From Oegoconia quadripuncta (Eukaryota > Arthropoda > Insecta > Lepidoptera > Autostichidae): a stretch of 64,000 nt of DNA. The notes beneath the pieces were generated by a model. The model was given only the letters and a program-made list of their open reading frames with translations, had not been told where the DNA came from and searched no databases. How positions within the stretch are numbered: position 1 is the stretch's first letter; the number at the start of each line of letters is the position of its first letter. The stretch is taken from the NCBI GenBank assembly GCA_949316235.1, contig OX438743.1, forward strand, positions 32,767,242-32,831,241. Direction: 5' to 3'. Both the position numbers and the translations under genes were made by a program. Below are positions 33,600 to 46,319 of this stretch, piece by piece.

Positions 33600-36530
33600 G
33601 TTTTAAGTATAGTTGAGATATGCATTGAAATATGGTAATCTCTTTTACACACGTGGGACTACATTCAGTTAACGGATAATATTTTAATAGTCAACTGGAC
33701 ACGACACTGGTAAAATAGATAAAGAAATAGCCCCCAACATAAATAAGTTTCAACATTAAAAGATTAATCCATTTCAAAACTCGTGATTATTTTCTATGGA
33801 GATTGTGGCCGTATAATTTAATTTTATCTGCGAGACCCGACGTAAGATATTCAACGCAGAATTTCTTCGAGTATATTTCGGAGGAATTCTTTTAACACAT
33901 TACGTTTTATGTCTTCACACCCTCTCGTGAAATGTCTCCTAAACTTAAGGACAAACGTCGACAAGACTTGTCTTACTTTTTATAGGGATAAAAGGACGTG
34001 CTGATTTGAGCCTTTTTTATTCACGTCACATTACTATCCTATTTAAATCAACTGCTGGACATAGGCCTCCCCGAGGCGCAGCTTCATTATTCGTTTGACC
34101 TTTATCACACCGATTCCAGATAAAGTCCATTATATGCTCATTTATCCACATGATGTACGTGTAGAAACGGTATACCTACATTATTCGTTGTTCCATTTCT
34201 TCATTGTCGTTCCTAAGTATACCTGGCGTGGTGTGAATGATGTGATGTAAGCTTAGAATGTAGAATTTTGTTCTTTTTCTTAGCTGTCTGTCCCATTGTA
34301 CCCTTAGGCTAAACTCGGACGATGCAATTTGCGTGTAAAGTACCTGTTTGCGGAAACGGTTACTAAAGATGGCTGTCGACAGATGTTTGGTGCTAAATTT
34401 TGCTGTATCTCTACTATATTTATCTTTGGAACCATTATATATATTTTTTTAGGAATTACACAATCAGGGCAGTCTTTAATATCTCTGTTTATATTAAATT
34501 AAACAGCAACTCTCGAATATTTCTGAATGAGTTCTAGAATTTTATTGATTATTACAAAGTCTGTTCTGTTTTGAAATCGATCGGCGCTATAATTACCTAT
34601 CAAAACAATAAGATTTACGTATTAAATCGTTTGAAATATCCCACGTTGGACGCAAAGTGCACTGTTATGTCCATTACGATGAACTTGGTTTACATTACAC
34701 ACTTTCAGAATGATGTTTTTTTACACTTCAAAAGTACAATAATAGCAGAAGCTACTGAGAGATCGGTGCCGCTCGAGTATTGCCATCAGAGCGTTTGGAC
34801 ATGTCAAAGTAGAGATGTCTGCTTTTCTGCCTTTGTGACAATTACGTGACCCATAAAAATGTCAGCAAATTTTTTGTGGCAAAACAATTCGACAGTTAAA
34901 GGCCGCTATGTGTGGCCACTGAGTTCCACAGCCAGTTGTGTCAATGTCCTGATATAAGGACCACCGTGATCTCCATAACTCAGGAACTTAGATAAACCGT
35001 TAATTAATAAAGGTTTTGTGATTACTCTGAAATTAATTTTAGTTCCTTGAAAACTAAAGATTATAACTAACCTGAAAATATGAGATCGTCGAACCGTTCA
35101 TAATGAAGAAGCCTAGAAAACCCGTAGAACCCCTAACATATAATTGTCGAGAATAATTGCTCTTCCGGTTTTCAGTACAATGGTGTACTTTATGAGATAA
35201 TTTGATCCAGATTAAATCAAAAATCTTCAATTTACTCTTTAATGGGGCCGTCACGAGAAAAAATAAAGCAGCACAACTTCATTTCATTGACATTTTCTTT
35301 CAGGTTCTCAGTTATGGAGATCACATTGGCCGGTTGTCATGATATTCCTAAAACTTAATTTTGACAAGTAAGGCAGTGCGTTTTTTGTCAAAAAGAGTCA
35401 CAAAAACTTTATAAAATAGACGGTTTCTTTCCCGGTTTTGGAGATTCAGTTGGGCTGAATATTCTGATATCAGGAAGATCGGCCTATAACTTTCGAATTG
35501 TTTTGTTACAAAAACTTGGTAGGTTACTATACCGAAAAATAAAACAAAACTATCCATTCACATGTAAAACAATTTATTTGAAACGTAATCTAATTCAATA
35601 TTTTAAACGTAGAATTAAGCTATTGCGACACTAAATAGGTAGGATTTTCCTGTGAGCAGCTTATCCATCTGGTCTCTCCACCTTGACGTCAAGATAGAGG
35701 ACCAACGATTTTGTTAAATCATGAAGTATATATTGAGGTAGCTAAAATTGCATAGGTAGCAAATGATAGATTTATGGTATTAAACTTTTTGTATGTAGAT
35801 TGGAAATCCAAGACTTGGTCCCTCCATTTTAACGATCACTATTTTTCGGCATACTCAACCTATTTTAAATATTATTTGTTTGTATTTTATATATAAATTG
35901 TTACATGGTCAAAAGTGCATTATAACACTCGAGCTGAATTTCACAAAACAGTACTCACGTCCCAAATTTCACCTTTCAAAAATCGCTACATCTTAAAAAT
36001 CCAACTGCATAAAAGTTGTATTCCCATGACTGACCTAAGATCAATCCATCTACGTTGCCTTCCAAACAACTTCTTGTCTCCACAATGGAATATGATCTAT
36101 AAAGATACCTACTTTGTCACAGGTCACTTTAGTTTTAATAATACTTGATCCTTCTAAATTATTTACGAACCATATACCAGCTACTTCAAAGTACAAATTA
36201 CGCGATTTCAGCTCGCATTTCTCATGAACCTTCTGACACGAAGCTTTCATAAAGCTTTGTGATACTTAACATCTTATTGCATTTAAGTTATTCCTGTTAG
36301 ATATTTTGTCTAATTTCCTGGTTGCCAGAAATGAGTGTCACTTTACAAAAAGGGTGGGCTGCACAGTCGCCGGCCGTGCGTAAGTTATGTAGTCATGCTA
36401 AACGTTGCCAATTTACATAAGAGGGATGAAAGCTTTTGGGGAATGAGTGTTTATGATAGGATGCGGGGTGGGTGGTTGGTTTTATATACACTACTAGAAA
36501 TATGTATGGTTGTATTATGAAACCGTGTCT
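33600..36530. other. Intergenic stretch with repeat debris
   Basis: Contains a short LINE tail in reverse (34048-34082), the dispersed repeat at 34650-34780, and an inverted pair 'gtgatctccataactcagga' (34960-34985) with its inverse (35302-35327). The pair is about 340 bp apart and could bound a decayed foldback element. No exon is supported. Confidence 0.35.
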
Positions 36531-36537
36531 GTGCCAG

Positions 36538-36575
36538 TATAAAAGACCACACTCACTCAAATACAACGTAACGCG
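36538..36575 (+). promoter_or_regulatory. Possible TATA core promoter
   Basis: TATAAAAG at 36538-36545 is followed about 20-30 nt downstream by 'cactcactcaaatacaacgt', a layout seen at insect RNA polymerase II start sites. No coding exon could be attached to it; the next gene on this strand starts at 51139 and has its own TATA box. Confidence 0.3.
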
Positions 36576-37287
36576 TCATAGTTTTGTTTGGTTGAATTAT
36601 AAATTTTAAAGTGCAACTTCTTTCGACTAATCTGTTTAATATTATGTAAAATACTTAGCTGAGTACAAATATTATTTGTATTTTGCCCTATTCTTTATAA
36701 AAATAGGCAAAAAATCTATATTTAAAAGGAATGTGAACTAAACATTAATGCATTTTATTTCTCTTTCAAATGATGCAGTACCTGTGACATAAACCGTTTT
36801 AAACTACATTATTCTTTTAGAAATATCTAATCAGTTATGCTTGTGAGTACAGATGATGATGATTAATATGAATTTTCCAAAAAATCGACGTCCTGGTTAG
36901 ATGGGGTTATAATATAGATGTTGAATTCGAAACAAATCACGAATTCGGATTTACCTTGCCAAAACGACAACCGCGGTGGTTTAGTTAGGTGTTTGAAACG
37001 TGCCGAATCGGACAGACACATTGATCCGGATAGTCTGCAAATTAATCCATATTTACGAAATAAACTCATTATTGTAATGAACAATTGATTCTTATTGATT
37101 CACGTTTGACATACTTAGGTTGAATGTTAGTTGTAAAATTTGTTAACACATGTACATTTTGGATTCATGTTGTATTTGAAAAGAAATCTTAATTTATCAA
37201 ATGAGGGCGCCATTGTTGTATTAAAGAAGACATCCACACAAAAACGTCCTCTAAACTGACTGCGTGTAAATATAGTCCAATAATTCT

Positions 37288-37330
37288 AATACAATACAAT
37301 ATAAATATCCTTTATTGTACACCAACAGTA
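37288..37330 (-). repeat. Retroelement tail in reverse ('aatacaatacaat..tttattgta')
   Basis: The reverse complement of the 'gtacaataaa..tattgtattgtatt' tail at 16120-16164. Similar ends occur at 10913-10945, 11990-12020 and 42392-42430. Confidence 0.55.
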
Positions 37331-37900
37331 GTTACAGTATAAACATGGATCTTAAAAATATAGTAGGTACAATGGCGGCCTTATCACTGGAAAAGATTTC
37401 TTCCAGGCAACCATTAGGTAAAAAGAGTAGATAATACTAATTGCAGGGTAAGCTGTTAGGTTAACAAAGCTTACATTTATGACTCTTATTAAAGAAAATC
37501 TATAACTAGACTGTAAACGCAGATATAATATATCTAAGTCAAGTATTGTCATCAGAATAATTAAGTGTTGTATTAGATTCTTGTTTAATGACAATTTTGA
37601 ATTTATTTTAAAGATTAATTTTATTTTCTGACCGTACCCACAGTTCATCATCAATACGTAAAATATTATCTTAGTTCTGATTTAAACCCCTTCGTGTCTG
37701 TTTGAAAGGATTATGGGATTGGACCGGGTGTCGTTTTGGACCTGCGATTTATTCGGTCGACACGCCTGTTCGGTATTTGCACAAGCCTCGGTATACGGTA
37801 TCGATATCCGATAGGAATTAAGGTGGGGTAATTTTGTGGATGATTTAAATTGCCGAGTGTACCTACTAGTGAGTTGAGTCTGTAATGGACTTCGCGAGTA

Positions 37901-38084
37901 TCTAACTAATATTATAAATGCGAAAGTTTCGATGTTTGTTTCTTTGTTGCTTAATCACGACGAAAAGGATTTGGATGAAATTTGGTATATAGCTAGAACA
38001 TACCCTGGATTGAAACGTAGGACGTAATTAAACACGTCCGCGTAATGTTATTCCACGCAGACGAAGCCGCGGGCGGAAAGCTAG
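37901..38084 (+). mobile_element. Complete short Lep1-type Helitron (184 bp)
   Basis: It starts TCTAACTAATATTATAAATG after an A and ends with CTAG before a T, the Helitron rule (TC at the 5' end, CTAG at the 3' end, insertion between A and T, no target duplication). Just before the end lies the 'gacgaagccgcgggcggaaa' block able to fold as the 3' hairpin. It contains no coding capacity and matches the minus-strand copy at 54014-54437. I recall this as a very abundant lepidopteran non-autonomous family. Confidence 0.85.
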
Positions 38085-38352
38085 TACTATAATAAAATAA
38101 TGTCCGGTAGGTAACGGTAAGATGTATGCACCCCAAGAAATCATATAAATTAAGAAAGACATTTGTTCGACATTTCTATATTTTAACATTTTGTGTGTTG
38201 ACTTAAATGTGTTGTGATAATGTCGAATTAAAAATTGAATACGAGTATTGTATTGTTTAGGAATTGTAGGTACACTGAATTGAGTGAAATTTTGTCAAGA
38301 AAGAAAATGAAGTATCAAATACTTACTAACTACTACTAATAATCCATAATAA

Positions 38353-38671
38353 TTCATCATCATCTGCCCGTAAACATCCCACTGTACGGATATAGGCCTT
38401 CCCTCGTATAATGAGGAGTATGGGCCGTAGTCCACCACGCTGGCCACCACCAGTGCGGGTTGGTGACTTCACATGCCTTTGAATTTTTATTTTTCAGGCA
38501 CGCAGGTTTCCTCACGTTGTTTTCCTTCACCGTTTTAAGAGCAGTCGCATAAATGCCCATAAGTTTAAATGAAATTTAAAAACTCATAGGTACATGACCT
38601 GCCTGGAAATCGAACCCGGACTTCCCAAATTGGGAGACCTGGTCTTAACCGCTAAGCCACTGTAATAATTA
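38353..38671 (-). mobile_element. Full-length tRNA-derived SINE (family 1)
   Basis: Read on the minus strand it opens with a tRNA-like head: A box 'agtggcttagcggttaagac' and B box 'gtccgggttcgatttccagg' at about 38595-38665. The body has 'aggaaaacaacgtgaggaaa', 'aaggcatgtgaagtcaccaa' and 'ccagcgtggtggactacggc', and it ends in a (gat)n tail. Other copies at 14636 and 62671 lack part of the head; 54583 is a short piece. It is typical of pol III-transcribed SINEs. Confidence 0.8.
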
Positions 38672-39424
38672 TTTACAATAAAATAATTGAATCAGGGTTC
38701 GCTATACAGCCTTTTGGTATCGTTCTACCAACAAACTTGGAGCATTTTTTTTATTTGTCTTTATTAAAATTAGTTTTCATTTGATTCCTACTGTAGTACC
38801 TAAATAGATTTATTTATCATTATTAGGGGCTTCGAATATTTCACTTAAATAAAAAATAAACAAATCAGCCCACTATGCACCCCCACTGATAGGCATTTTA
38901 TTCCGTCGTCAGGTGATACATGCTCTGCCTCATTAGGCGACTCTAGTCTCCTCGTTTGTCACCACCCTAAATACTAGTGATGCGAAACGTTCCGCTTTCC
39001 ACTTTCCATGCCACGATTTCAAAATTTCTAACATCTCCGTATCCATAAATAAATCCGTAAAATAAACAGTATTTTATACCAAATATCCCAAATCCGCTTT
39101 TGGAATTCAGTACCTACTTTTAGTTTAGGTAAAAAAATCTCAATATGATCAATTTCTTGTCTGTGTATCATATATCAGATTGTTCCTTGGCACAAGTGCA
39201 GTGCTCGGGTGGCCACAAAAATTAAAAATATCCGAAGAAAATCTTAAAATGACTTTTTATTTAAAATTTCGCATTCTACCACAAGTTATCGTAGTGTTTC
39301 TAAATAATGAACAGGTTTTAAAACGGGTATTTTCATGTGAAATAATTTAGTATTGTTCTTCTGATCCAAATAGTGTTAAATTTAGAATGAAATAAAAGTT
39401 ATTCTACTAAAAAAAAATAGGACC

Positions 39425-39910
39425 ATAATAAGTAAATAATCCAATACAAATATATTACAGAAACTATGTCAATAAACATTTATAGCTAATAACATAAGAT
39501 TAAATGTAAACAAAATACTGAATTATATTATTAAAATATTTATAAATAAAAAAAATTGTCCTAGCACGGCCGGAAGGATCCCGAGTAGGCTGGCGGCATT
39601 GCCTCGTTGAATAGCAAGGCTCACCCTTTGCGCTAATTAGAGACCAGCCTTCCGATTGTATGAGGCTTCGACTAAATGCTCCGATAACTGACAGAAGAGG
39701 CTATGAGTGCCTGGTCCCACGACCCTTAGGGTATCTACCCCAAACGGCGCAAAAATGTAATTTCCACTTAGACATACATAATTGCGTCTTTTGAGGTTCT
39801 CTGCTGATGCGGCTGCGGAACAGATTACCTAGAAGATGAGACGGGGCAAGGGTGTCTATACAGGTTGCATCCTAGACGACTGCGCACCCATTCTCCAGGG
39901 AACAAGTGCC
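39425..39910 (-). pseudogene. Retroelement polyprotein C-terminus and 3' UTR ('RGNA' family)
   Basis: The longest copy in the window. Minus-strand translation gives pieces such as 'NYIFAPFGVDTLRVVGPG', 'LSEHLVEASYNRKAG' and 'VSLAIQRGNAASLLGILP', with stops between them. The 3' part (39425-39550) is AT-rich and matches 55445-55560. I take it as the last ~100 codons of an insect retroelement polyprotein; the clade is uncertain. Confidence 0.6.
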
Positions 39911-40254
39911 AGTAATCCTAAAATTATATTATTCTTTACTATTTAACCTCGAAACTCTAAACAACTTTGTGAATACATTATTTACTTTACATTGATTTTC
40001 TCTTTCACTCATTTGAGATTCTAAAAGAGCACGGTTACCTCACTAGCCCTCTCCAAATTATCGCACATTTCGTGCCTTTTTTTATTAACGCCAATTCCTC
40101 GTGGACTAACGAGAGTAATTTTTCTCCTTTTTTCCTGCGTTTTTTAGGAAAACGATACATGTTTTTTTATGGAAGTGTAAATCTTGAAATAGCTACTTAT
40201 GCCTAGTCATTTCGTATATTTTTGTGATTGCATCAGTATGATTTGTGTCAGTAT

Positions 40255-40450
40255 AGTGGTAGTGGTCACCGACTTGGCTTAACGACTGCCTTCACTTGAA
40301 GTCAACTGGGATCGACTGTTCTACGCGCCCTCTGAAGCACAGAAACAATCGTATGAGTATGCCACCAGTAGTCACCCATTCAAGGACTAACCGGGTCAGA
40401 TGTTGCTTAACTTCGCTAATCGAAAACACGTTACCCATTTCCCTAATTTT
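40255..40450. repeat. SINE-like repeat (family 4)
   Basis: 'ggatcgactgttctacgcgc', 'cctctgaagcaca', 'tagtcacccattcaaggact' and 'gcttaacttcgctaatcgaa' recur in the same order at 56090-56350. No pol III boxes could be identified. Confidence 0.55.
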
Positions 40451-40676
40451 AATATCAATGAAATTGGTTAAGTAGGAAGAGTAGTAAATCCCCCTCGTGC
40501 GTGACACCGTTATTTTGAATTAACCTATGATATATACGTACATAAGAGGGTTAATACCGTCCAGTAGTGCCATCATTGGATAATTTTCATCAAACATGGC
40601 TAACCCACCCCACGTTTACTCTTTAATCGAACCATACATTACAGAGATACGTCCGGATAACACATAACACCTGCAA

Positions 40677-40850
40677 GGATACTACAACTTAGAGCGATTC
40701 GAGTGAGAAAAAGTCATAGTCCCAGTCTCTTGCAGCTGATTGGCTGTCGCTTGACAGCTGTCAACTTGACCGCCAATCGGCTTTGAGAGATGTAGGCTAT
40801 GCCGCACGGGACTCTATGTCACTCGAGTCGCGTTAGTTGTAGTAGCCCTT
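40677..40850. mobile_element. MITE with ~43-bp terminal inverted repeats
   Basis: The left end 'actacaacttagagcgattc' with 'gagtgag..gtcatagtccc' is mirrored at the right by 'gggactctatgtcactcgag' with 'tcgcgttagttgtagtag'. The element is about 170 bp, GC-richer inside, and encodes nothing. Confidence 0.7.
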
Positions 40851-40854
40851 CTGG

Positions 40855-40990
40855 CCCCCGATTCTCGCTCACTAGAGATTTCAACGTCGCTATACATTCA
40901 TAGGTTAGTCACTTTTGCACTCTATCAGTGTCATATATCGACATTTAAATGTCAAACGTGTGAGAATTATCCCCCTGTCGTCTTTTGTCG
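40855..40990. repeat. MITE-like copy related to 22960-23160
   Basis: 'cccgattctcgctcactaga', 'gatttcaacgtcgctataca' and 'gtcacttttg' resemble the blocks of the hairpin-bearing element at 22960-23160, but without the two snapbacks. Confidence 0.5.
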
Positions 40991-41003
40991 GGGGTCAAAA
41001 ATA

Positions 41004-41090
41004 TACGTAAGCTTAATTACATAGACATGATATAGCCAAATTTAGTTAATTTATATAGGTATATCATGTCTATGTAATTATGCTTACGTA
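41004..41090. repeat. Hairpin, 31-bp arms, 25-nt loop
   Basis: Arm 41004-41034 (starts tacgtaagcttaattacata) and arm 41060-41090 are reverse complements with one mismatch. It lies next to the MITE-like segment at 40855-40990. Confidence 0.75.
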
Positions 41091-41848
41091 AACTTTATTA
41101 TTATTATTATTAGACAGATAGATAAATCGTTTATTTGTAAGTCCAGTGACACACGTACCATAAGTTCCAAAACAATTGAACAAAAATATTTTATACCTAA
41201 CATTCTATAAAACAACATCAGGATATACAAGAGTATGTGTGTGCTACAGCCGTACAAAGCTTAGTGTATATAATTACTGAGGGAGCAAAACACTATTCTT
41301 ATGTAATGCAAAGTCGCACTTCTCTTGTCTACCTGTGTAGCTACACGTATGAGCAGTACAGACGTCATGTAATACAACAATAGAAAGTCTTGTGTCTCTT
41401 CCGTCACCACGAATGTATTAATAAATTAAACCCTCCATACCCTTTTGGATAACCTTTTTTATTTTGTTTTCCCTTCAATATTTCAACACCAGTCACCACC
41501 CGTTCTAGCGTAATATTTATGAGTAATACCGTCTCAAAGTCACCCCACAGTTCTATTTTGACTCCGAGTAGGAAGGTATGCTTACGACAGATCTCACCCT
41601 TCACGTATTCAGATGCCTTAATGTGCGAGACAAAATATTGCAACACTTTTCAAACAAAGTCACATGAGTAATAATGACAGATATTATAATATATTTTTTA
41701 AGCACAATGGGAGAGGCATGTGTCACAGTGCACTAGTTGTTTGTGTTTACACAAAACATTTAAATTTATAATTTTTATATTGTTTTTGAAAATCTATAAT
41801 ATTTTAAAGAATTGATTAGAATGTTTTGTACAGATAGATAAAACTTTA

Positions 41849-42240
41849 TTGGCATTACCACAGATTACTAATAAATTACTATGGCATTACAGTTACGCAC
41901 ACAGTTATGGTAAATACATAAAAAAATCTTGTTATTTATTGGTTTGTAGGGTACAGAGTAATTTGCTTTGTCTAAGCATGTTAATGATGGTAAAGGAAAA
42001 GAGATGCCTGTTAGCCACAGTTGAGAACCGAAGAGGAAAGATGATAGGTCACATGATACGACACGATATTTTTTTGAAGAACATAATTGAGGGAAAGATT
42101 GAAGGAAAGAGAGGAAGGGGAAGGCCTTGACGTAATTACTTTGACCAAGTGAAAGAAAAGGTGAATGTCGAGAGACGTGGTCCTTACTCCACCGACAAGA
42201 GCATAGCTCTTAAATTGAAGAAGAAGAAGCATGTTAATAA
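41849..42240 (+). pseudogene. Reverse transcriptase C-terminal fragment
   Basis: The open frame ending at 42130 closes with 'ENRRGKMIGHMIRHDIFLKN' and 'IIEGKIEGKRGRGRP', a pattern I recognise from the C-terminus of lepidopteran endonuclease-reverse transcriptases. A stop then interrupts 'NYFDQVKEKVNV'. The tail 'ctccaccgacaagagcatag' is shared with 28140-28262 and 57330-57400. The first part of the frame (before about 41990) is unrelated sequence. Confidence 0.65.
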
Positions 42241-42439
42241 CAATGAGTTCAAAAACCAAAAAACCCGACAGCATATTTATGTATCCGATGACACCCTTAG
42301 AGATCAAGAAGATCGCTTTTAATAATAAGGTCGCCAAATTGTACATTCTATTCTTACCACTTTTCTGTAATTGTATTTTCTTCTCTGTTGTGCAATAAAC
42401 TGTATTTGTCTTGTGTTGTGTTGTATTGTAAGAATCTAA

Positions 42440-45400
42440 CGACACCATGCATTTCGTAATCGGTCAATCCGTTTAGGCTACAGGAGGTAACATAGATATC
42501 TACATACATGCATACACTCGAAAAACATTACCCTCCTTCCTTGGGCAGTCGGGTTAAAAAAACTGGCACGTGGTCGGGCAAATCTGGTAACACGTCTGAC
42601 TGACCCACACATCAGATTAAAGTTTTATGACAGCTGTGACACTGGCGGTTACTTTATAGTTTTAAATTGGATATATAAACTATGCTAAATGCAATAAATT
42701 ACATAGATGCTGGAACCGTTTGTGGAACGGCACATAAAGGTAACACATATTTTTGCGGAAATAATTTAACATAAACCCACTTTATGTCCTCGAATTTTAA
42801 CAAGAAAAAACTAATTATCATCTCTATTCATTCAAATGAATTTTCAATTACAATTGAAAGAAAGAAACAATACCCATTTTATAAACTTCAATCACTTGCA
42901 TGTGTTGCAATGTTGTTGAAGCAAGAATCGCTAATCTCTCTCTCTTTATCAAATAGCCGGAACACTGCTTTGCTTGGTAATTGGTTTAGAGGATATTGCT
43001 AAGCAAGCGAACGTTTATAAAAAGCTGTAAGTGCCACCAACCAAATAAAACGTGTAAGTATTCGGTTAAATAAAATCTAAGTATTAAACATCTAAAATAA
43101 GAATTTAAAGGCAAATTTCTACATCTTTCAACCTAAAAGTCATCCATCAGTCAGATCTTGAATGACCCAATCGTCCTCAGTCACACGATCACAAATCTCG
43201 CAAATGACGCTATTGATACTCGATTACATCTCGATCTATCCGCCGTGCGTGACACCGTCTGCTTTACCTCCGATTTGCTCTTTGATACGTTTAGACAGTG
43301 ATCGATGCTCCGAAAGTCTGAGCATTAGATTTGAGAAAACACGGATTTTCGATTCAGCGTCAATGGATGTGAGACTAAAAGGAGTTTATTTATTTCGTCA
43401 CTCGTACTCTATAAATATAAGTTTTTATTATAGATGGATTCTGATAAACTAACGCCATTTCCCTCTGTGTCTAGCTGTAAAGATCATTAGGTTAATACTT
43501 AAATTGAAAGCTGTCGGATAAAAATAAGTATTTATAATGTGTCGATAGCTATAGAAACACTTGGGATAGGATCAGCCAATACTTTGGCTATAATGTAGCG
43601 AGGCAATACGGCCAGCCTTCTAGGTACGATTCGTTTCACAAGGGACTTGAGCAAATTTTTAAGTAATTGATTAATATCAGATTAATTCCAAACATTTGAA
43701 GTTTAATGCTTGAAACAACATCCACGGTTCAATTCAATTTAATTAAATATAATTATTTGTCTTGAAATATACAGAAATGTACAAGTAAGAGTGGGTGAGC
43801 CTTTGGTGGAAAGTCCCATAATCGCCTCTTACGATGCTAACAAAAAGAGGTTCATCTCTTTTTATGTGCTGAAAGCCACAAGGAATATTTGATTCGATAT
43901 TATGTTCTCCTTAGATATTGAAGAATAGGTTTATCTTTTCAACAGCCTATCGAATGAAGTGGTACACTTAAACAGACATATTCAATTATAATTTGCTGTA
44001 AGATTAGCTGAGCCTTTGTACTTTTTACCCGAAAGGAGAGTTAAGTTTTTCGATGTATGAAGATTTCTACTTCCTGTAGCCTCAACGGCTCGACCGATTT
44101 TTTTAGTTGTTAGATTCGTCTTGATCTCTAGAGTATCATTAGGATACATTCTATGCTAAAAATCCAACACGGTGCCCGCAAAATACAAAATATGCTGTCG
44201 GTTTTCTAAGTATTAAATACTCATTAAGTCTTGGTTAAGAAAGCATTAAGGAATAATATACTTAAGTATTTATAGACTGTCTAAAAATATTTCTGAAGCT
44301 CTATGTATATTGTCGTATTTACTCACATAAAAGAATTCTACACTCAATACAAATAATCTGTATCACTAAGGTGTCACCCATTAATCCTGACCGGCCATAT
44401 ACCTTCTACCCTCTTTCCAATTTCTACCTTTTCCCTAAAGGTCAGTCATTGAAAAAGCAATGTGCGCACTTTTTCGCGTATGGAACTCGTGAAGAATTTA
44501 AGATCGTAAAATAAAAGGGGGTTTAGCTCTACCTGCAGGCTGCAAGGGATTTGGAAGTGCGAGGGTGAACACTGATGTAGAGTGTCTGGAAGTAACTAAT
44601 CGCAATTAGAACAAATCAGGCTCTGGGTCTCTTACCGTGAGTATAGTAACATGCAAATTACCGTTTATAACAGAAGACCAATGATAAGCATCAGTGTCAG
44701 TAAGCGTAATGCCAACTGCCCAGCGTGGTGATTATGGCAACTCAAAAGAGAAAGTGGCGCAAAAATTTGAGAGAGATTTACGAATATGTTCAGATACTGT
44801 GGACGAAGGACTGGTGATATGTCGCATATTATATCAGTGTTTATGACATCAAAACGAACAGTACAAATAATGCACCAAATAAGTAATCAATTGGAGAATA
44901 ATACACGAGTCACTGCATTCTTCAAGGTCGGGTTAAGACACATAATTCACCGAAAGAAAAATAACATAAGAAAACTCGATTACGATTTAAAGCGTTTACA
45001 GTGTTTTCATTTCATCTGAAACTTCAATAGGCATAATTAATTTGCTGTAACGTCACTACAAAGCTGACACTTCCAGACATGTTTTAAACTCGTGCTATTT
45101 TATTGGCGGGCGCCTGATATATCGAGGTACGAATCGTAAATCTGTTGCGGTTAGATAAATAATTTAAAACTAATAAAACGGGCATGCTCGTAATGTAAGG
45201 CGGTGGAGGATTTTAATTTATTTGATAAGTTTTTACAACGGCTACACTCGCGTTTAGTTTAGATAAAACCTTTTTGGTCTTACGCAGTTTAATTATATAA
45301 ATGATTTTGCCATAGTACAGTTAACATCACGTAAATAGAACAGGTCTGAAACAAATAAGCCTTTACAGCTCGGTATAATACAAGTTAAGTTTTCTTAGAA

Positions 45401-45795
45401 GATTATCGAAAGTACTTTAGTATATTGTTGAACTCAGTAATTGCTGTAACTAAATAAAAAAATATCCAAAAATGTTCAAGATTTCCTGAGAAAACTTAAA
45501 ATGTAATTAAAAGATCTATAAAGGTTTATCCGTTTCAGACTGTACATAATATTTGCAACCCGCATCGAATGTAAAATAGTAGAGCGAGCTTATCCATACA
45601 ACATTTCAATTGGATTGATCTTGTTATTAAGAAAATGAAAACGAAATTAATGTACGACCATGCGATCTTATAGGCGACCTTTGAACTTCATTGTGATTGA
45701 TTGCCATGAACTCGCATTTTATTTATTTTTTTAACCACAGGACAGCAGTTATTATTTTATAATTTTCCGAATTCCAAAATAAAATGTGATCGAAT
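42440..45795. other. Gene-poor stretch
   Basis: Open frames at 42784-43002, 43162-43452 and 44786-45019 show no domain or matching splice sites. 44030-44215 is a copy of the 5505/11040 repeat family. A short piece near 44725-44750 resembles part of SINE family 1. Confidence 0.35.
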
Positions 45796-45800
45796 AAAAA

Positions 45801-45866
45801 GTCATTACTCGAAATTGTTTTAACCAAAACCGGGTGGTTTTGGTTAAAACAATTTCGAGTAATGAC
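45801..45866. repeat. Perfect hairpin, 31-bp arms, 4-nt loop
   Basis: 45801-45831 and 45836-45866 are exact reverse complements around gggt. The unit is not flanked by a target duplication that I can see and no second copy was noticed. Confidence 0.85.
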
Positions 45867-45885
45867 CATTGCGACATAGTTAACT

Positions 45886-45950
45886 CTAAAAATAAATTGA
45901 TATAGACGAGCAATAGAACTGGCGCCAGAATTGAGCCCTGTGGAAAGCGT
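45886..45950 (-). pseudogene. Non-LTR reverse transcriptase core fragment
   Basis: The minus strand reads 'RFPQGSILAPVLLLVYINF', matching the conserved PQGS..L.P..F block of non-LTR reverse transcriptases. Only this short piece remains, next to a SINE and a hairpin. Confidence 0.6.
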
Positions 45951-45984
45951 GTACAGTGTAGATCTCGGTTATCTCAAAAATCTC

Positions 45985-46271
45985 ACGTCGCCTCCGTGGC
46001 TCAATGTAAACAACATTGGATTTAAGATACGGAGGTCGCGGGTTCGATCCCCGGTTTGGTTGGTGACAGGGCATTTTAAAATATCCGCCTGTCTAGCTAT
46101 CACCATCTTATCTAAATCTGCCGCCAAGCAGCAATGTTGTGTTCCGGTTATCTGAGATAAGACAGCCAGTCCCCCAAATGTGTTGGGGTATCCGGGTCAG
46201 TACGCTACGCAGTACGGTCACTTAACATCAGGTGTGATTGAGGTCAAGTACGAACCCGTAGTGCATAAAAA
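45985..46271 (+). mobile_element. Full-length tRNA-derived SINE (family 2)
   Basis: The head has an A-box-like 'cctccgtggctcaatgtaaa' and a B box 'gaggtcgcgggttcgatccc'. The body has 'ctatcaccatcttatctaaa', 'ttatctgagataagacagcc' and 'aacatcaggtgtgattgagg', and it ends in a short A-rich tail. Reverse fragments are at 13433 and 14823; 47860-48050 may be a distant relative. Confidence 0.75.
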
Positions 46272-46319
46272 ATATATAGAATCAATAAATACATTCGCGT
46301 GGCCGCATTTTGGGTTTGT

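Noticed and set aside
38595..38671. tRNA-like sequence on the minus strand
   Set aside because: It is the pol III promoter head of a family 1 SINE, not a separate tRNA gene.
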